64,000 nucleotides of DNA. Source: Phycomyces blakesleeanus NRRL 1555(-). Its lineage: Eukaryota > Mucoromycota > Mucoromycetes > Mucorales > Phycomycetaceae. Below the pieces are notes generated by a model. The model searched no databases and was not told where the DNA came from. It saw nothing but the letters and a program-made list of their open reading frames with translations. The stretch is taken from contig NW_017265135.1 in assembly GCF_001638985.1 (NCBI RefSeq), forward strand, positions 2,595,223-2,659,222, in the 5' to 3' direction. The translations under genes and the position numbers were made by a program. This document shows positions 49,911-62,365 of the stretch, in pieces (positions within the stretch are counted from its first letter, which is position 1; each line of letters opens with the position of its first letter).

Positions 49911-51389
49911 GAAATTGCTAAGGCTAGGCAAGAGTTCAGTAAGCAAGAAATGTTTCAAGACTACTCTGAGGGATATTGGCGCACTGAGGATCAATTTGGC
50001 ACTTTGGAATAGAGTACACCACTAATGTTAGTTCTCCTACATATATACCAATAATTACATCAAAAGACATTTCTACCACTTCTGCCGTAACTATTAATGG
50101 AGCACATAATTCCTCTTTTTCTGAAATTTATATAACAACAACAAGGTATGTGCGCACGTTTATAAAACAATGCATTAACATCAGCTAAAAACTATGATGT
50201 ATAACCAAATATAAAATAAAAACTCGAATTGATTTATATCAGCATCTTATATAAGCTTTTTAAGCTTAAAAAGTCAAGCATTGAGTCAATATTTACAGAT
50301 CTTGTACTGCAAAATAAAAATAAAAATAAAAAATATCTTACTTTTTCTTCTATATAATTATTTTTAAGTTGAAACACTTTTCAAAATGTGCAAATCTTGG
50401 ATTTTCCAGCTCCTGGTAATAAGGTACATTATCGGATAATATTTTACCACCAACTATGAAATATAAACTTCCAGCGCTTGAGGCAATGTGTATATCTTAG
50501 CGTGCCTTATTTAGTATATTTAGACAAAAGCAGTATGCCTTAAAAGTATCTTACATATATATATATATTGTTGTTCCAAATCAACTAAAGTTACCGATAA
50601 GTCAAAACCCCTCGTTGTCTTTCCAAAAACATATACAAGACTGTTTAGCAATGCGCAACGTATCTTAAAGCTCAAACGATATCCTAGCAATGACTACAGA
50701 CCACTATCATATGCATTGTGGTTTTTTATAAACTTCATCTCAATTATTGCTCACATTTTTTTTTGCCTAATAGTTTATCAATATACTAATAATTAATTAG
50801 TATATTATGCTTTAATAAACACTCATTGGAGATATTACACTTATATACCTGTAATAGTCCCATTACCTATGGGCATATTAATAGTTCTCGACACTTGAAA
50901 TAGCAGAAAAAAATTCAAAATAATACTATTATTATCATTCAAAAAAAAACAAGGATATGGCTTTATAACGACAAACAGCTTAGTACATCAAACACATGCA
51001 ATTGTTTATATAATCTTGTGTAGGCTTCAGTAAATGAGTCGATCTCACTGTACCTTAAGAAATAGTTGTTATGATAGAAATGTTTTGAGCATTTCAAACT
51101 TATCTGAACAATTTTCTGGGTCTATAAGATACTACCTGCTTTGAAAATATATGTTTTCTGTTAAGTTATATTATTTGAATACTTTGTAATGCTTATCCTC
51201 TCGAACAATACAGCTGCGATTTTTTACAACACCTTCAAAACGATCACAATTGTAGTTTTTCTTTCACTGCAACTTTTACTGTTAGGGCAGCCTATCGTTT
51301 TATATGTTGCATTGACATTTATTTCAATAGAAAATTTAGAGAAAATTATGATACCTTTACAAAAACGTTTGAAAAAGAGACCACAATGA
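49911..51389 (+). pseudogene. Broken exons of an unknown membrane protein
   Basis: Several segments on the plus strand look coding but do not join. 49911-50012, after a strong acceptor, encodes EIAKARQEFSKQEMFQDYSE and ends DQFGTLE. 49989-50145 is open in another frame, contains IPIITSKDISTTSAVTINGA and ends at a GTATGT donor. 50591-50796, after an AG, encodes KPLVVFPKTYTRLFSNAQR followed by a membrane helix. It meets a TAA at 50794 and then stays open in the same frame for 33 more codons (with PVIVPLPMGILIVL). 51166-51389 encodes another hydrophobic piece ending QKRLKKRPQ. The sum suggests a decaying multi-pass membrane protein. The family is unknown. Confidence 0.35.
50780..50806. repeat. 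Perfect 11-base inverted repeat at a frame break
   Basis: Arms AATATACTAAT and ATTAGTATATT flank a five-base spacer. The in-frame stop of the membrane-protein exon lies inside this palindrome. Confidence 0.7.
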
Positions 51390-52167
51390 ACACCTTGATA
51401 TGAACATACTTTAGTTTTCTTGGGGGGCTTTACTGATCCATCCTTACAAGCTAGTATAAAATCAATATAATTTATACAGACCTTGTAGACATATATTTAC
51501 AGCCTTGTGTATCATTTAAGCAAATAAGAATAACAAGAGTAATAATGAACTAACCTAAATTAAAATAAAATAAACACTAGCATATTTGAGAAAACCCTTT
51601 TTATAGTATAAATATGGTTAATGTCAATGTAAGATTTTATTATAGAGTAGAAATTTCAGTATTGATATATTTCTGGGGTTTGCATTGACCGTAGTACACA
51701 ACGTAGTCGTGATTATTATTAGCGTTCCAATTGATCAATATGTGTCTTGTTAAATTACAGTGCAATAATACATATATAGCTTTAATTGATTCCCGATATT
51801 ATTGGTCGGCCATTATTTAATTCTGCTGTGTATAATGAATATCATATATTGTATATATTCATCTTGGTCGTACATTTTGTAAACTTAAAGTGTGTCTTTT
51901 TGTCTCTCAGTTAAAGAATCATATTCTCCAATTATTTCTTTACAATCGTCCATGCTTAATATAATTCACTGTATTAGGTGATATTCACCTATAATAGTCT
52001 TGCAGCCAATGCTTTGACATTGTTGACAATTTATCAATAATAATTACATATAATTGCTTTTTTTCTATTAAATAAATAAAAGATAAAAGGTATATAAGCT
52101 AACTTGATTTCTTATACTCAAATAACCATCAGCTTCTTTCCTATAAGTAATAGCATCTATTCACATA
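51390..52167. other. Region upstream of the phosphoesterase gene
   Basis: AT-rich with no supported gene. The last 150 bases should include the promoter and 5' UTR of the secreted phosphoesterase. Confidence 0.4.
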
Positions 52168-53387
52168 ATGAAGTTCTCTGCAATCACTTTGATATCTGGC
52201 GCTTTGATGTCCCTCTCTGGTTTGTCTATGGGTGTTTTTGCCTGCCCCATCAAGCATGACTCTAGCATCGTTCATGGAAAGACCTTTGATCGTGTGGTTA
52301 TCATTGTTCTCGAGAACACTGATTTTGAGACTGCTGCTGCTGACTCCTATTATGCTTCATTGGCAGAGAAACACAATGGTTAGTTCAATGTATATAGCTG
52401 TAAGAACAATATAAACTAAAATAAAATAAAAAATGTATAGGCGTCCTCTTGACCAACTATCTTGCTATTACCCATCCTTCTCAGCCCAATTATGTAAGAA
52501 TATATGAGCATATTTTTTGCTACACTTTGTCTCATACATAAATACAGATCGCTATGATCACTGGGTCAGTTGAAGGTGTCTACAGAGATACTATGGCTAA
52601 CCTTGATCGTCGTTCGCTCGTTGATCTTATGGAGGCAAAGGGAATTAGCTGGAAGTCTTACCAGCAAGCATATCCAGGTACTTGTCAAAACCACTATAAG
52701 CAATAAACTATCGTATATTCTTTACATTCACTAAACACTTGATTATTTAGGATCTTGCAACCTTGATATGCGTATCTCTACATACGCACGTAAACACAAT
52801 CCTTTTATGTCCATGGTTAATGTCCAAAAAGATCCCAAATTGTGTGCCAAGATTGTCAATGCTGATCAGCTTGATATTGATATCGCAAACAATGATGTTC
52901 CTCAGCTCGTCTTTTATACTCCTGATGTAAGTACTTTGCTCAGATTATCGACAGAAATATATATATATATATAAGTTTGAAGAATTAATTCCCATTACTT
53001 CTGATCTGTAGATGAACAATGATGCTCATGATACCTCTATGAGCTATGCTGGAAACTGGCTTAAAAGCTTTATCGAGCCTCGTATTAATCAAACTGCTTT
53101 CAACAAGAATACTATGTTTGTTACCACATTTGATGAAAACCACACCAAAGAGATTCCCAACAGAGTCATGACATTCCTCTTTGGCCCTGACTTTAAGCGT
53201 TCGTCTACTGGTTCCAGCGATGATACCGCTTACAACCATTACTCTCTCTTGAGAACAATTGAAGATAATGTAAGTATTAGAGATCTATAAATATATACAT
53301 TATTTACTAATAATATTATTTACTACACAGTGGGAGCTTGGCAATCTTGGACAGAACGACGCTACTGCTGTCCCTTTTGATATTTAA
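52168..53387 (+). CDS. Secreted acid-phosphatase-like phosphoesterase (6 exons, 294 aa)
   Basis: Exons: 52168-52378, 52441-52493, 52548-52677, 52751-52926, 53012-53269 and 53331-53387; phases close and give 294 residues. A signal peptide (MKFSAITLISGALMSLSGLS up to about residue 24) is followed by RVVIIVLENTDFETA. Further blocks are LTNYLAITHPSQPNYIAMI, NNDAHDTSM and FVTTFDENHTKEIPNRVMTF. These are the blocks of the phosphoesterase superfamily (Pfam PF04185) that contains fungal phosphate-repressible acid phosphatases and phospholipase C-type enzymes. The Glu-Asn near the start and the FDE motif are the usual metal and catalytic positions. The protein is probably secreted and releases phosphate from organic esters. 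Regulation by phosphate is known for relatives but not visible here. Confidence 0.88.
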
Positions 53388-53733
53388 AGATCTTTCTTAA
53401 TATCTAATAGCACGCTTGACATAAATTATTAAATAAATCGAATTACTTTATACACTGAATATATTATATCTTCTTGATATTCATCTTCTACCAGCTCTGT
53501 ATATATTTGAGTGTTTAGGTTAATTTTATTCTGTAAAGTGCAAATGATATATAATAAGTCTGTATTTAGAGAGAAAGAAAAAGATATTTGTAATACGTAA
53601 ATAAATAAGTAGGTAATTAAGTATAAGGATAAGAAAGAACGTTTTGGATTTGGTAGTCAGGTTAATTTTAAGAATACAAAAGGTTCCTCTTTTATAAAGG
53701 CAACTCTAAATGTAAGTGTATACACAGCTAGTA

Positions 53734-56700
53734 CTAGTCGCAGATATTAGCTTCTGTTGACATGGAGTAAAATATAGAGTCCTTATCAGACAAGAGTTCA
53801 CAAGGTGAATTGTACTCGATTACGGTTCCCTGACTAAAGACAAGCACTCTGTAGATAACGCAAGTTAGTTTTAGTAAATCTTTATGCCTACTTGATCTAT
53901 CTATATACACGATTCACATACTTGTCAGAATCCATGACTGAGCCAACGTTGTGTGCAATGGTAAGGACTGTGCAACTTTGGAATTCTTGTTGAATTATAT
54001 CCTGGAAAATTTCATTCTCCACATGTGTCTTTTATGTACGCATACGTAAAAAATAAAGTCAGACTTTTCTTCTTTTTTCTTCTCTTTGAGCTCTTCACTC
54101 TTATCTTGCTTACAACTTCGTTGGACTCTTCCCAGACCAGAATGGTGGCTCTACGCAGAATTGCACGTGCCAAGTAAACCAGCTATATTTATCAAAATAA
54201 GCTTTTTGTATTGTATTGTATTGCATTTTAATATTTGTTTTCTTTTTGTGTACTTGCCTGTGCTTGGCCTACTGAGAAAGGCATATTTTCTTCAGTCACG
54301 ACACTACTCAGTTGCCCTTCCAAATTTGTCACAACACCATCAATGCCAACGGCTTGGAGAGCTCTCCATATTTGTACGTCTTCATAAATTCCTGATTGGT
54401 CCTGTGTAAATTCATCCTTGGTAAGTAATCATAATTAATGTTATCTTGTAAATAATATTTAAAAAAAAAGGTAGACTCAAAATACCAGATGTTCTCGAAT
54501 AGTTCCAGAGAATAATATTGGGTTGCAAGGAATTATAGCCAATCGAGATCTTTATAATTTGGTCAGAAAAGACGTCTTATGTATGTGTATGTGCATGTAG
54601 ATGTATATACATACCTAATATCGGAAAGGCGGATAGTGCTAATATCAACTCCATCAATTAATATTGCCCCATGAGTTTGTTCGATCATTCGTAATAAGCA
54701 CAAGCTTAATGGGACTGTTCCGGAATCAGATCTATTTACTACACCTATACGACTTCCTGCTTCGATTTTGAAGGACAATCCATGCATGTTGTGGTATACA
54801 CCTGCGTGATAATTTGCAGAATAATTACAAAATTCGATGGAACCTTCAATAGGCCACATTGGGTGAACGCGTCGGACTGCTTCATATTTTTCAGGTACTT
54901 GCTCGATATACTAAACACTTAGAAGGTTAATTATGTGCTAAATACCAAAAGAAGGAAGTGCCTGAATCTACCTCTTGTACATGAGACACGCTAATAAAAT
55001 GAGTCTAATAAATATATAATGATTAGTTTCTGTATGCACATGTACACACACACACACATACACACAGATTAACAGATTCTGTTAAAGTATACCTCTATAT
55101 CACTCAGTGAGCTGGCCATTTCATGAAGCGATTTGGTTACTGTCAGGGCGTAAAGAAGTCCAAGACCCACTAATCCCGGGTCTCTATAAGAGCTTGCGCC
55201 ATACAATACACCAATGACGGCTAATATAGCGGCGCCAAATATAGCTACAGATCCCAAAAGCTCGATACGGACTGACATCCACCTCTTACACGAGAAATGC
55301 AAATGATAGATATTCTGATAATCGTCTAAAAACTCTTCATTCTGTACTAAAAATCGGCGCTGCTGGTTAAAACCACAAATGGTAACCATTCCTGAGTGGA
55401 GCTCCTGGAGACGAGATGTGAGATCGGCTTTGTACTTTTCACAAAGTTGATTTAGTCTAAGTGAGATGGGTCGATAGGTGTGCTGTATATTGACGAGTAT
55501 AAGTGAGAGTGGGATTACAAGGACCAAAAAGAATGGGGTTGAGAGTGTAATGGTAATTATGGTTGCAATAATAGAAACCAGGACACTAAAGGGATGTAAA
55601 TATATGTTAAGCATGATACTGATCTAGAAGCACATGGAAATAAAGCTGATAACATATATAAAGCTAATAGAGTTACTTACCGGAAAAAGACTTCAAATGA
55701 CTCTGGTAATATTTGGTCAATCGCATACTGATCAGTGGAGAAACGGCTTAGAATGGTCTTGTAAGGAGCATTGAAAAACTCAATTTTCGATCTATTAAAG
55801 TTTAGATTAATATTTATGTTTATATTTTTGTTCTTTTTCGATAGTACACTCAAAATGCTTCTTACCGAACAACATTTCTTAGCATACTAGAGTGCGACTT
55901 TCTGGCTGATCCGTGGGCGCAGTATCCCCACAAAATAAGTGTGTATAGCATGTACGCTACAGTAGATGTGGAACCTAGCCCGGCATAAAGTTCAATGTAT
56001 AGCCATGGGGAGCTGTAGGAACTAAAGTTCAACTGAATATTCGAATCAAGCCAATACTTGAGCCACAGATTTGCCAGAACTTGAGAAGCCTGAGCAAATA
56101 TCAAGAATAATAGCATGGCAAAGATCCCAAATAGTGAGCATGACTTCATGTAGCTTTGAACAACTTTTCCATCGACGGATTCTTTTAGTGCTTCAAGGGG
56201 TTCATCGACAGTTTTCCTTGTTCGTGTATGTCTAGGTGGGCTGTTTTCAAACAAGGACATTGCCATCGATGCTCTCTTGAGCGATTTGGTGGTCTCGATA
56301 CTTTCTACACTTTCTTGTCGTGAACGTCGTTGTCTGTGAGTAGGCTGGTTCTGTGTTATTGATGCTGACGATCTCGATAGAGTGTGCAATCCTGAACGTC
56401 TGTGCATCCACGCTGCAAAGCTTCCGTCCATTTCGATTTTGCCGTTCTTCAATAACAAAACCCTGTCTGCCCTTTGCAGATCACTGATGGCTTCTGTAAC
56501 CAATATTCTCGCTTTGTTTTTTAATAAACCGCGTGGGCCAAGTACGTCTTCCATTATCATTGTTCTTGTGATAGGATCGATGTTTTTCAGTGGGTCGTCT
56601 AGCAAATAAATGTCTGCGCGAGCATATAATGCACGGGCAAGAGCTACACGAGACTGTTGACTGGAAGTCAAGGGGAAATAGTCTCCCGTTATCAAAGTGT

Positions 56701-59700
56701 TATCACCTTCTGGTAGGTTTTCCAGATCAGTCTGAAGTCTGCACACGCTTAATACGAGCTGATAAAAAAGTTTGTCCCATCTGTGGCCAAATACAATGGC
56801 GTCTCGCAGTGTTGTCTGAGTTAGCCAGGGTTCAGGGGATACATACGCAATAGATCCGCGAATGGTAACATTTCCAGAAGTCTTGAATGTGTCTCCCAAA
56901 AGAGTACTTAACAAGGTTGATTTTCCTGCTCCTTGACATCCTGTGATTCCTACCAAATCACCTTTTTTGGCTTGAAAGTCAATTTCATTCAGCACAGATG
57001 GACCTGCTTTTGACCATCCGAAGCTTCCTTTGGAGATATCAATTAGGGGTGTGTCAGATGTCCATTCAGGAAGCAGTCGAAAATCTTGTTTGTGTAGTAC
57101 GTCAGGATCGCGCTCTTCCAAGGTCAAGAAAAGGCGGATTTTGCGCAAGGCTCTGGTTGCTGTCCAGGCAGATGCAAGGTTGGTAGGAAAAAGGGAAAGC
57201 AAGGAAAACAAAATGTTGAAGAGCAAAATAGACACAAAGGCGACTTGGCTTGTTAGTGCAGATGTCGATAGTTTTGTGTAAAGTGCGAATGAAGAGACGG
57301 CTGCAAAGAATGGGATGGCATTAAAAGTAAAGGCGTGGAACAATCTCAACATGCTTTGTTTTCTGATTGCAGGAAGCTCAGTAGTATTGCGAACGTGGTT
57401 AATCTATAGCTCGCAAAAAAATACTAAGAATAATAATATACAGAGAAAATTGGTATTATTCACTTACCTTGTCAATGAATGTGTCCTCCCAGCAATTGAT
57501 CTTGATAGCACGTATACCTTTTAAGACTTCACTCTAATAATGATCTTAATATTAATAAAACAGTGATATAATAGAGTACAGAAGAATAGAATAGAATATT
57601 AATAATTATGTATATATTTTCTGGCATACCACTAGATCCATTCTCCCTTGATTGTTTTGTTTTTGCATTTTCTTGTGATTGCGCATCAGTACATCAAGTA
57701 TTGCATAAAGTGGGATCACAAGAACAAGAACAAGAGCACCTGCACAGAAACTCAATCCTAGTGTGCTATACAAAAGCAGCAATCCAATGACCAGTTGAAA
57801 TATGCCACTCCATACTATTGATCGAGTATTAATGAAATATAAATTGAAAATACTAAAATAGCACTAGCGCCAACACTAGCCCTCTTATATCCTTCTCTCT
57901 CTAGCTCTATCTCCTTCCTTACCACTATGCAGATGAGCACAGACACCCTTGATGTTATGTATTTCGTCCATTGCTGATTGCTGTCTGTTTGGAGTACTCA
58001 ATTCAAGAGTCTTTTTAGACATTGATGTTATCAATGCTGCAGAAAGTCTCATGTCATTTGTATGGCACAGCTGCAAGAACTGGTTGTAAAACAATGATTG
58101 TCCTAGAGCGACAATCAACATGCCAACTATAGATAAAACGAATAATGCCAAATATTTTTAGGATCTGTAAAAATTTGATAGTTGTTGCTTTTTTTTACCT
58201 GCCAATAAAACGCCATTGTAAGACGGCGCTGGTTCGTCCGTCGTGTAGCTAGCTACCCAGTTCATTAATTGTTTTAGGAGAATAGGCTGCATAAATTGCA
58301 GGATGTCGTGCATGGCTTTCAATAACTGGAAGACAGTATTGTAAATGTCTTGTGAGTTAAGAAATAAATAAAATAAACTTGTGGTCATATACGTTACCCC
58401 TGCAAAATAGAATGAGCCTTCCAAGAGTGGGAAAAGGATGCGAGATAAGGAGGGACTGGAAGATGAATGAAATAAGAACTACAAGTAGTGATATCTACAA
58501 TGTCTCATTATACTTTTTCTTGGATTTTTCTTTGTCCCAGGCGTCTTGAAATCTGGTGCTGATAATGGAAGAACGAATATCATGTCCAAGGAACCTAAAT
58601 TAAAATTCTAATCAGCCGTGTCCCACCATGTCGGTACGATAAGATTTATATATATATATATATATATCGTATTATTATTATTATCATTTCGGCCATACCA
58701 TAAATCGTCAATTAGCAATAACTGATCGGATCCCCATGTCATCAAGGGTGATATCCAAGAAAATACTAGTCTTCCAAACATTGACGTCGTGGTTTCAGGG
58801 CACTCTCTCTGACAAAAAAAAACAATAAAAAAATGTAAAGATTTGTACGCCCTGTGTGTATGTGTTTTTATAATAATAGTAATAAAAAGGCCAACCTCGT
58901 CGGAATTGATGTCTTTGTACCAAGATAGACGCTTGGGCCTCAGGGTAAATTCGAGTAAAAACATACATAGTGAGAATATGTTTCCGATTAAGTATAGTCC
59001 AAATTGACCCGGATAGTCTTCAGTGGTATCAGTGCTTCGTGAGAGAACCAGACTGCGCAATTTGATTGTGTCGCTCACAAGGACAAGTATCCAATAAAAC
59101 ACAAGTGTTCCGGATGTCGTACGGTTGCGGGTGTATTCCAAGTGGTGCAGTGTCATGGCCAGCATCTTTTTATTATTATTGTTGTTGTTGTTGTTATTAT
59201 TATTGGGCGTTAATATGTAGATAGTTTCGAATTAGTCACTGGGATTTATTGGGTTGTATTGGGATAGATTATTATTATTATTATTATTATTAATAATAAT
59301 GAAAAATTAAAAATGAAAATGAAACGTACCACAGCAAATACATTGGTAGCAAGACTAAGGATGGCTACACTCATAAGATTCCATTGGGCCTGGACTGATG
59401 CGAGGAATAGACTGCTGCTGGTGACAAACAGTAAGATGATCAACATGGTCTACGAAGAAGTTAGCATGCAGTTTATTGTTGTTATATAAATATATAAGTC
59501 TGCACTGCTTGCCAGTTTTATAAAATAAATCCAATGGTGTGTATCATGTGCAAGTGGGATGCGTCTGAGAAGAATCGGTATTCGGACCATTGCAGCGATC
59601 AATAGAAACACCGATGGGATCACCATAACAACCCTACATATAAAAGAGTTTGTAAGAGCAGCCAATTCACCAAAGAGGTTTTCTCTATCTCTTTATTACA

Positions 59701-59933
59701 TGTCTAAGAAACAATATGTGAAATCTGGTGTCCGGATACTTGAAAAAGGTCCCTTTATTAAATGACTTTAGTAAATATAGATGTTTATATTACAGTATAG
59801 TATAGTATAGTATAGTATAATATAATATAATTTTCTTTTATTTTACCCAGCCCTCAGTGTGTTGGCAGAGACCCTGCAATGAAAAGGTGCTTGTTTGCGT
59901 AAAGGGCAAAAAAGCTTTCTGCTGGCCAGCCAT
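53734..59933 (-). CDS. ABCC (MRP-type) transporter with eroded nucleotide-binding motifs (22 exons, 1490 aa)
   Basis: Minus-strand exons, high ends: 59933, 59752, 59633, 59449, 59165, 58808, 58594, 58455, 58325, 58126, 57814, 57533, 57403, 55791, 55618, 55004, 54910, 54549, 54416, 54182, 54001 and 53848. Low ends in the same order: 59847, 59700, 59513, 59330, 58896, 58699, 58514, 58398, 58199, 57923, 57630, 57468, 55866, 55681, 55093, 54972, 54615, 54486, 54258, 54114, 53922 and 53734. All phases close to 1490 residues. The N-terminal TMD0 opens with EGWGPFSS, then come TMD1-NBD1-TMD2-NBD2. NBD1 keeps Walker A (GCQGAGKST, about 655) and Walker B (YLLDDPL), but its signature is LTSSQ, the Q-loop Gln is Pro and the switch His is Glu. 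In NBD2, Walker A has become VNRSDSGTVPL without the Lys, the Q-loop reads IPCNP and Walker B reads ILVWEES. Introns 3 and 19 have GC donors. ATP-driven export is therefore doubtful. Confidence 0.9.
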
Positions 59934-60453
59934 AAAGAAAAGAGTAAAAATGTATTTATGAAAGAATTAAAATAAAAGTGAAAGAAAGGGAAAGAAATAG
60001 CTTGGTTTGGGTTTTGAGATATAGTTTTTTTTTCTTTTTTTTTTCTTTTTTTTTCCAAAATTAGAGTAACACACTTTCTGTGACCAGAAGGCTATTGACA
60101 ACCTGTGGCCACTGTCACATCACAATCGTACGACAGCACACATGGCAAAGGTTGTAAGGGAAAAGGGGGGATTGTAAAGGCGGGTCTAAAGGGTCTTTTT
60201 CTTTTTTTTTTCTTTCTTGCTTTACGAACCAAAGCTAAGAATAACTCTGGCTAAACACTAAAGCATAACTAGTGTATTGTGTTTGTTTTATTGCTTGTTT
60301 GATTGATTGGTTGAATATATAAGAGGGTGTGAATGTGTGGGTGTGTATGGGTGAGTGAGTGCTTCTTGTATCTGTCTATAGGTTCAACAAGACGTATAGA
60401 CTTCTCTATATTTTGGTTTTTCGTTTTTCATTGTGTGCGTATGCGTCTTTTTT

Positions 60454-60665
60454 TTAGTTGTGTACTTTTGAAATAACGTCGTTGAACCCCTTGATTTTAG
60501 CACATTCGCGTCGAACGTTCTCGGCTGCAGGCATGTCCCACTGTCCGGCTGCAATCATTATACGCGAATATCGAAGGCAGACTTCTTCCCGGTAGTAGTC
60601 ATACAGCTTCTTGTTATATTTACGCTATAATACAAGTGTTAACTATCCGAAAGCCATGTACATAC

Positions 60666-60704
<39 letters not shown>

Positions 60705-61929
60705 CGCATCGCGTAATATTTACCTCTTTTGCTCTGGTCTCCTCCATGTAATGATGAGTCTGGTGAATCAAAAAGTCTCCGGGAAGGACCCAGTAGTCAA
60801 TTCCAGAAAGATAAATTTCATACAGGCATGCAGCCTTGTTTGCTCCATAACCAACGAATCTCTCATCACACCAAGGGGTTCCTTCCTTCTTGAAAATCAC
60901 ATAGGGCTCATACGAGTAATTATAGTCTGTAACTTTGTAAGGTGTTGTGGACTCGTACCAGCGTGGGTAATCTGTAGACCCATGCCCACGTTTCCATGAC
61001 CGATGAAACATGTCAATCTTATCTGTTGCAACAATATCAACAAGTTCCTCTTTTGTGGTCGGGAATTTCCGCCAATCTTCGCCATCCTTCTCTTCGATAA
61101 ACTCAAACGCAGGTACCACAATAGCACCTCGGCCACTCCGGAGCTCTTCCATTAACTTTGGTTCGCGTTTCAGAGCCTTGCGGAAATCGGTACACAAATG
61201 GAAATCAACATCCAACATCATGATGTAGTCGGTCCGTGCAAAAAACTTGGCTACATTACGCCACATGTTGAACTGTCTGTCAAACTTATCAACCACCAAG
61301 TGTAAATCCACATATCTTCGCATATCTTCGTTTTCTTCATAGAGCTTATGAAGCTCACTCAATATCTCTTGCTTAGAATCGTCGTCATTCACATGAATCG
61401 CCACAGAAACAGGGCCTTTGTAGTGTGAAGCCAATCTTCCCAGCACTTTGAAACGATTTTGGGTCACAAGAGTGGCAATAGTGACTTCTTCGCTATCAAT
61501 GTTCGTCTCTTCGGCTTTGAAGTAGTAAGGAATCACCTTGGAAGGCCCCATAGCATCCGAAAATACCTTTCCGAGCATAAGCTCTTCTGGCATGGTCTCT
61601 TGTTTACCTATCAAACAACCATCATCAGTCCATACTCTTTATTTTATTTTTTATTTTTTATTTTAAAATATCGGGGGTATATTACCATCACTATTACTCC
61701 ATGTCACACGCTGAGTACCCATGTACTTCTGCTGTAATTCAGCAACACTCATTGCTTGCTCATCTGCACCTGTTCGTGATGTGATTGTATGTTGAAGGGA
61801 TCGATAACCTGTGGCTGAGTTTAAGCCCAGTAGATGGAGTGTGGTGTATAATAAAGACCCAGCCACATACAGCAGGAGGATGTACTTGACTGCCTTTGAT
61901 GGAGTAAGTGGCAGTAATTTGTCACGCAT
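60454..61929 (-). CDS. GT49 (LARGE/B4GAT1-like) glycosyltransferase (3 exons, 432 aa)
   Basis: Minus-strand exons: 61929-61686, 61607-60724 and 60624-60454; phases close and give 432 residues. It is a type II Golgi protein: short basic cytosolic tail, one membrane helix (YILLLYVAGSLLYTTLHLL, about 16-34), a stem, then the catalytic domain. Family landmarks are TIATLVTQNRFKVLGRLASH, the DxD-type metal site in IMMLDVDFHLC (about residue 245), VVPAFEF, and the YEPYVIFKKEGTPWCDERF and GYGANKAACLYEIYLSG blocks typical of GT49. The family adds GlcNAc or glucuronic acid to glycans. The fungal acceptor is unknown. The LDVDFH block occurs once, so this is a single-domain GT49 and not the two-domain animal LARGE. 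Confidence 0.88.
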
Positions 61930-62365
61930 AATGATGAATATGACTTGATGAGCTTCAAGAGGTTTGATTTTATAAAAAAAACGATCCTCTTTTGATTATC
62001 AAATCAAATTCAAAACTAGTCTGTCAATGATGAGCAAACAAAAGGAAAGACAAAGTACTGAGTTGAAGTTCTCTGGAGGACGAGTAAAGAAACAAAAGGG
62101 TAAAAAAAAGGCGATTTGAAGGCTGTTTAAACTCAATTAGGTAATCTAGAGGATGTCTATGATACACAATGCAAATCATTGGGCGGCGTGTGAGGATGTT
62201 ACTATGAATATCAGGAGAATCATTTACAGGTACATAATTTGAAGTATTTTATTATGAGTAAAACAAAAAAAAACAGGTAGTATTTTAAATTAAAGAAGAA
62301 AAAACAACAAGTGAAATATAATATAATATAATATAAAAAAGAAAGGGGGAAAAGTCAAGAAATAT
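61930..62365. other. Intergenic region between GT49 and malate synthase
   Basis: About 436 bases that should include the GT49 promoter and the malate synthase 3' UTR. No specific element is recognised. Confidence 0.4.

Noticed and set aside
56382..57281. Plus-strand ORFs of 60-87 codons
   Set aside because: They are antisense shadows of the large NBD1 exon of the ABCC gene.
59843..60058. 71-codon minus-strand ORF upstream of the ABC transporter
   Set aside because: Its frame conflicts with the ABCC first exon, which starts at 59933 and gives the conserved EGWGPFSS junction.
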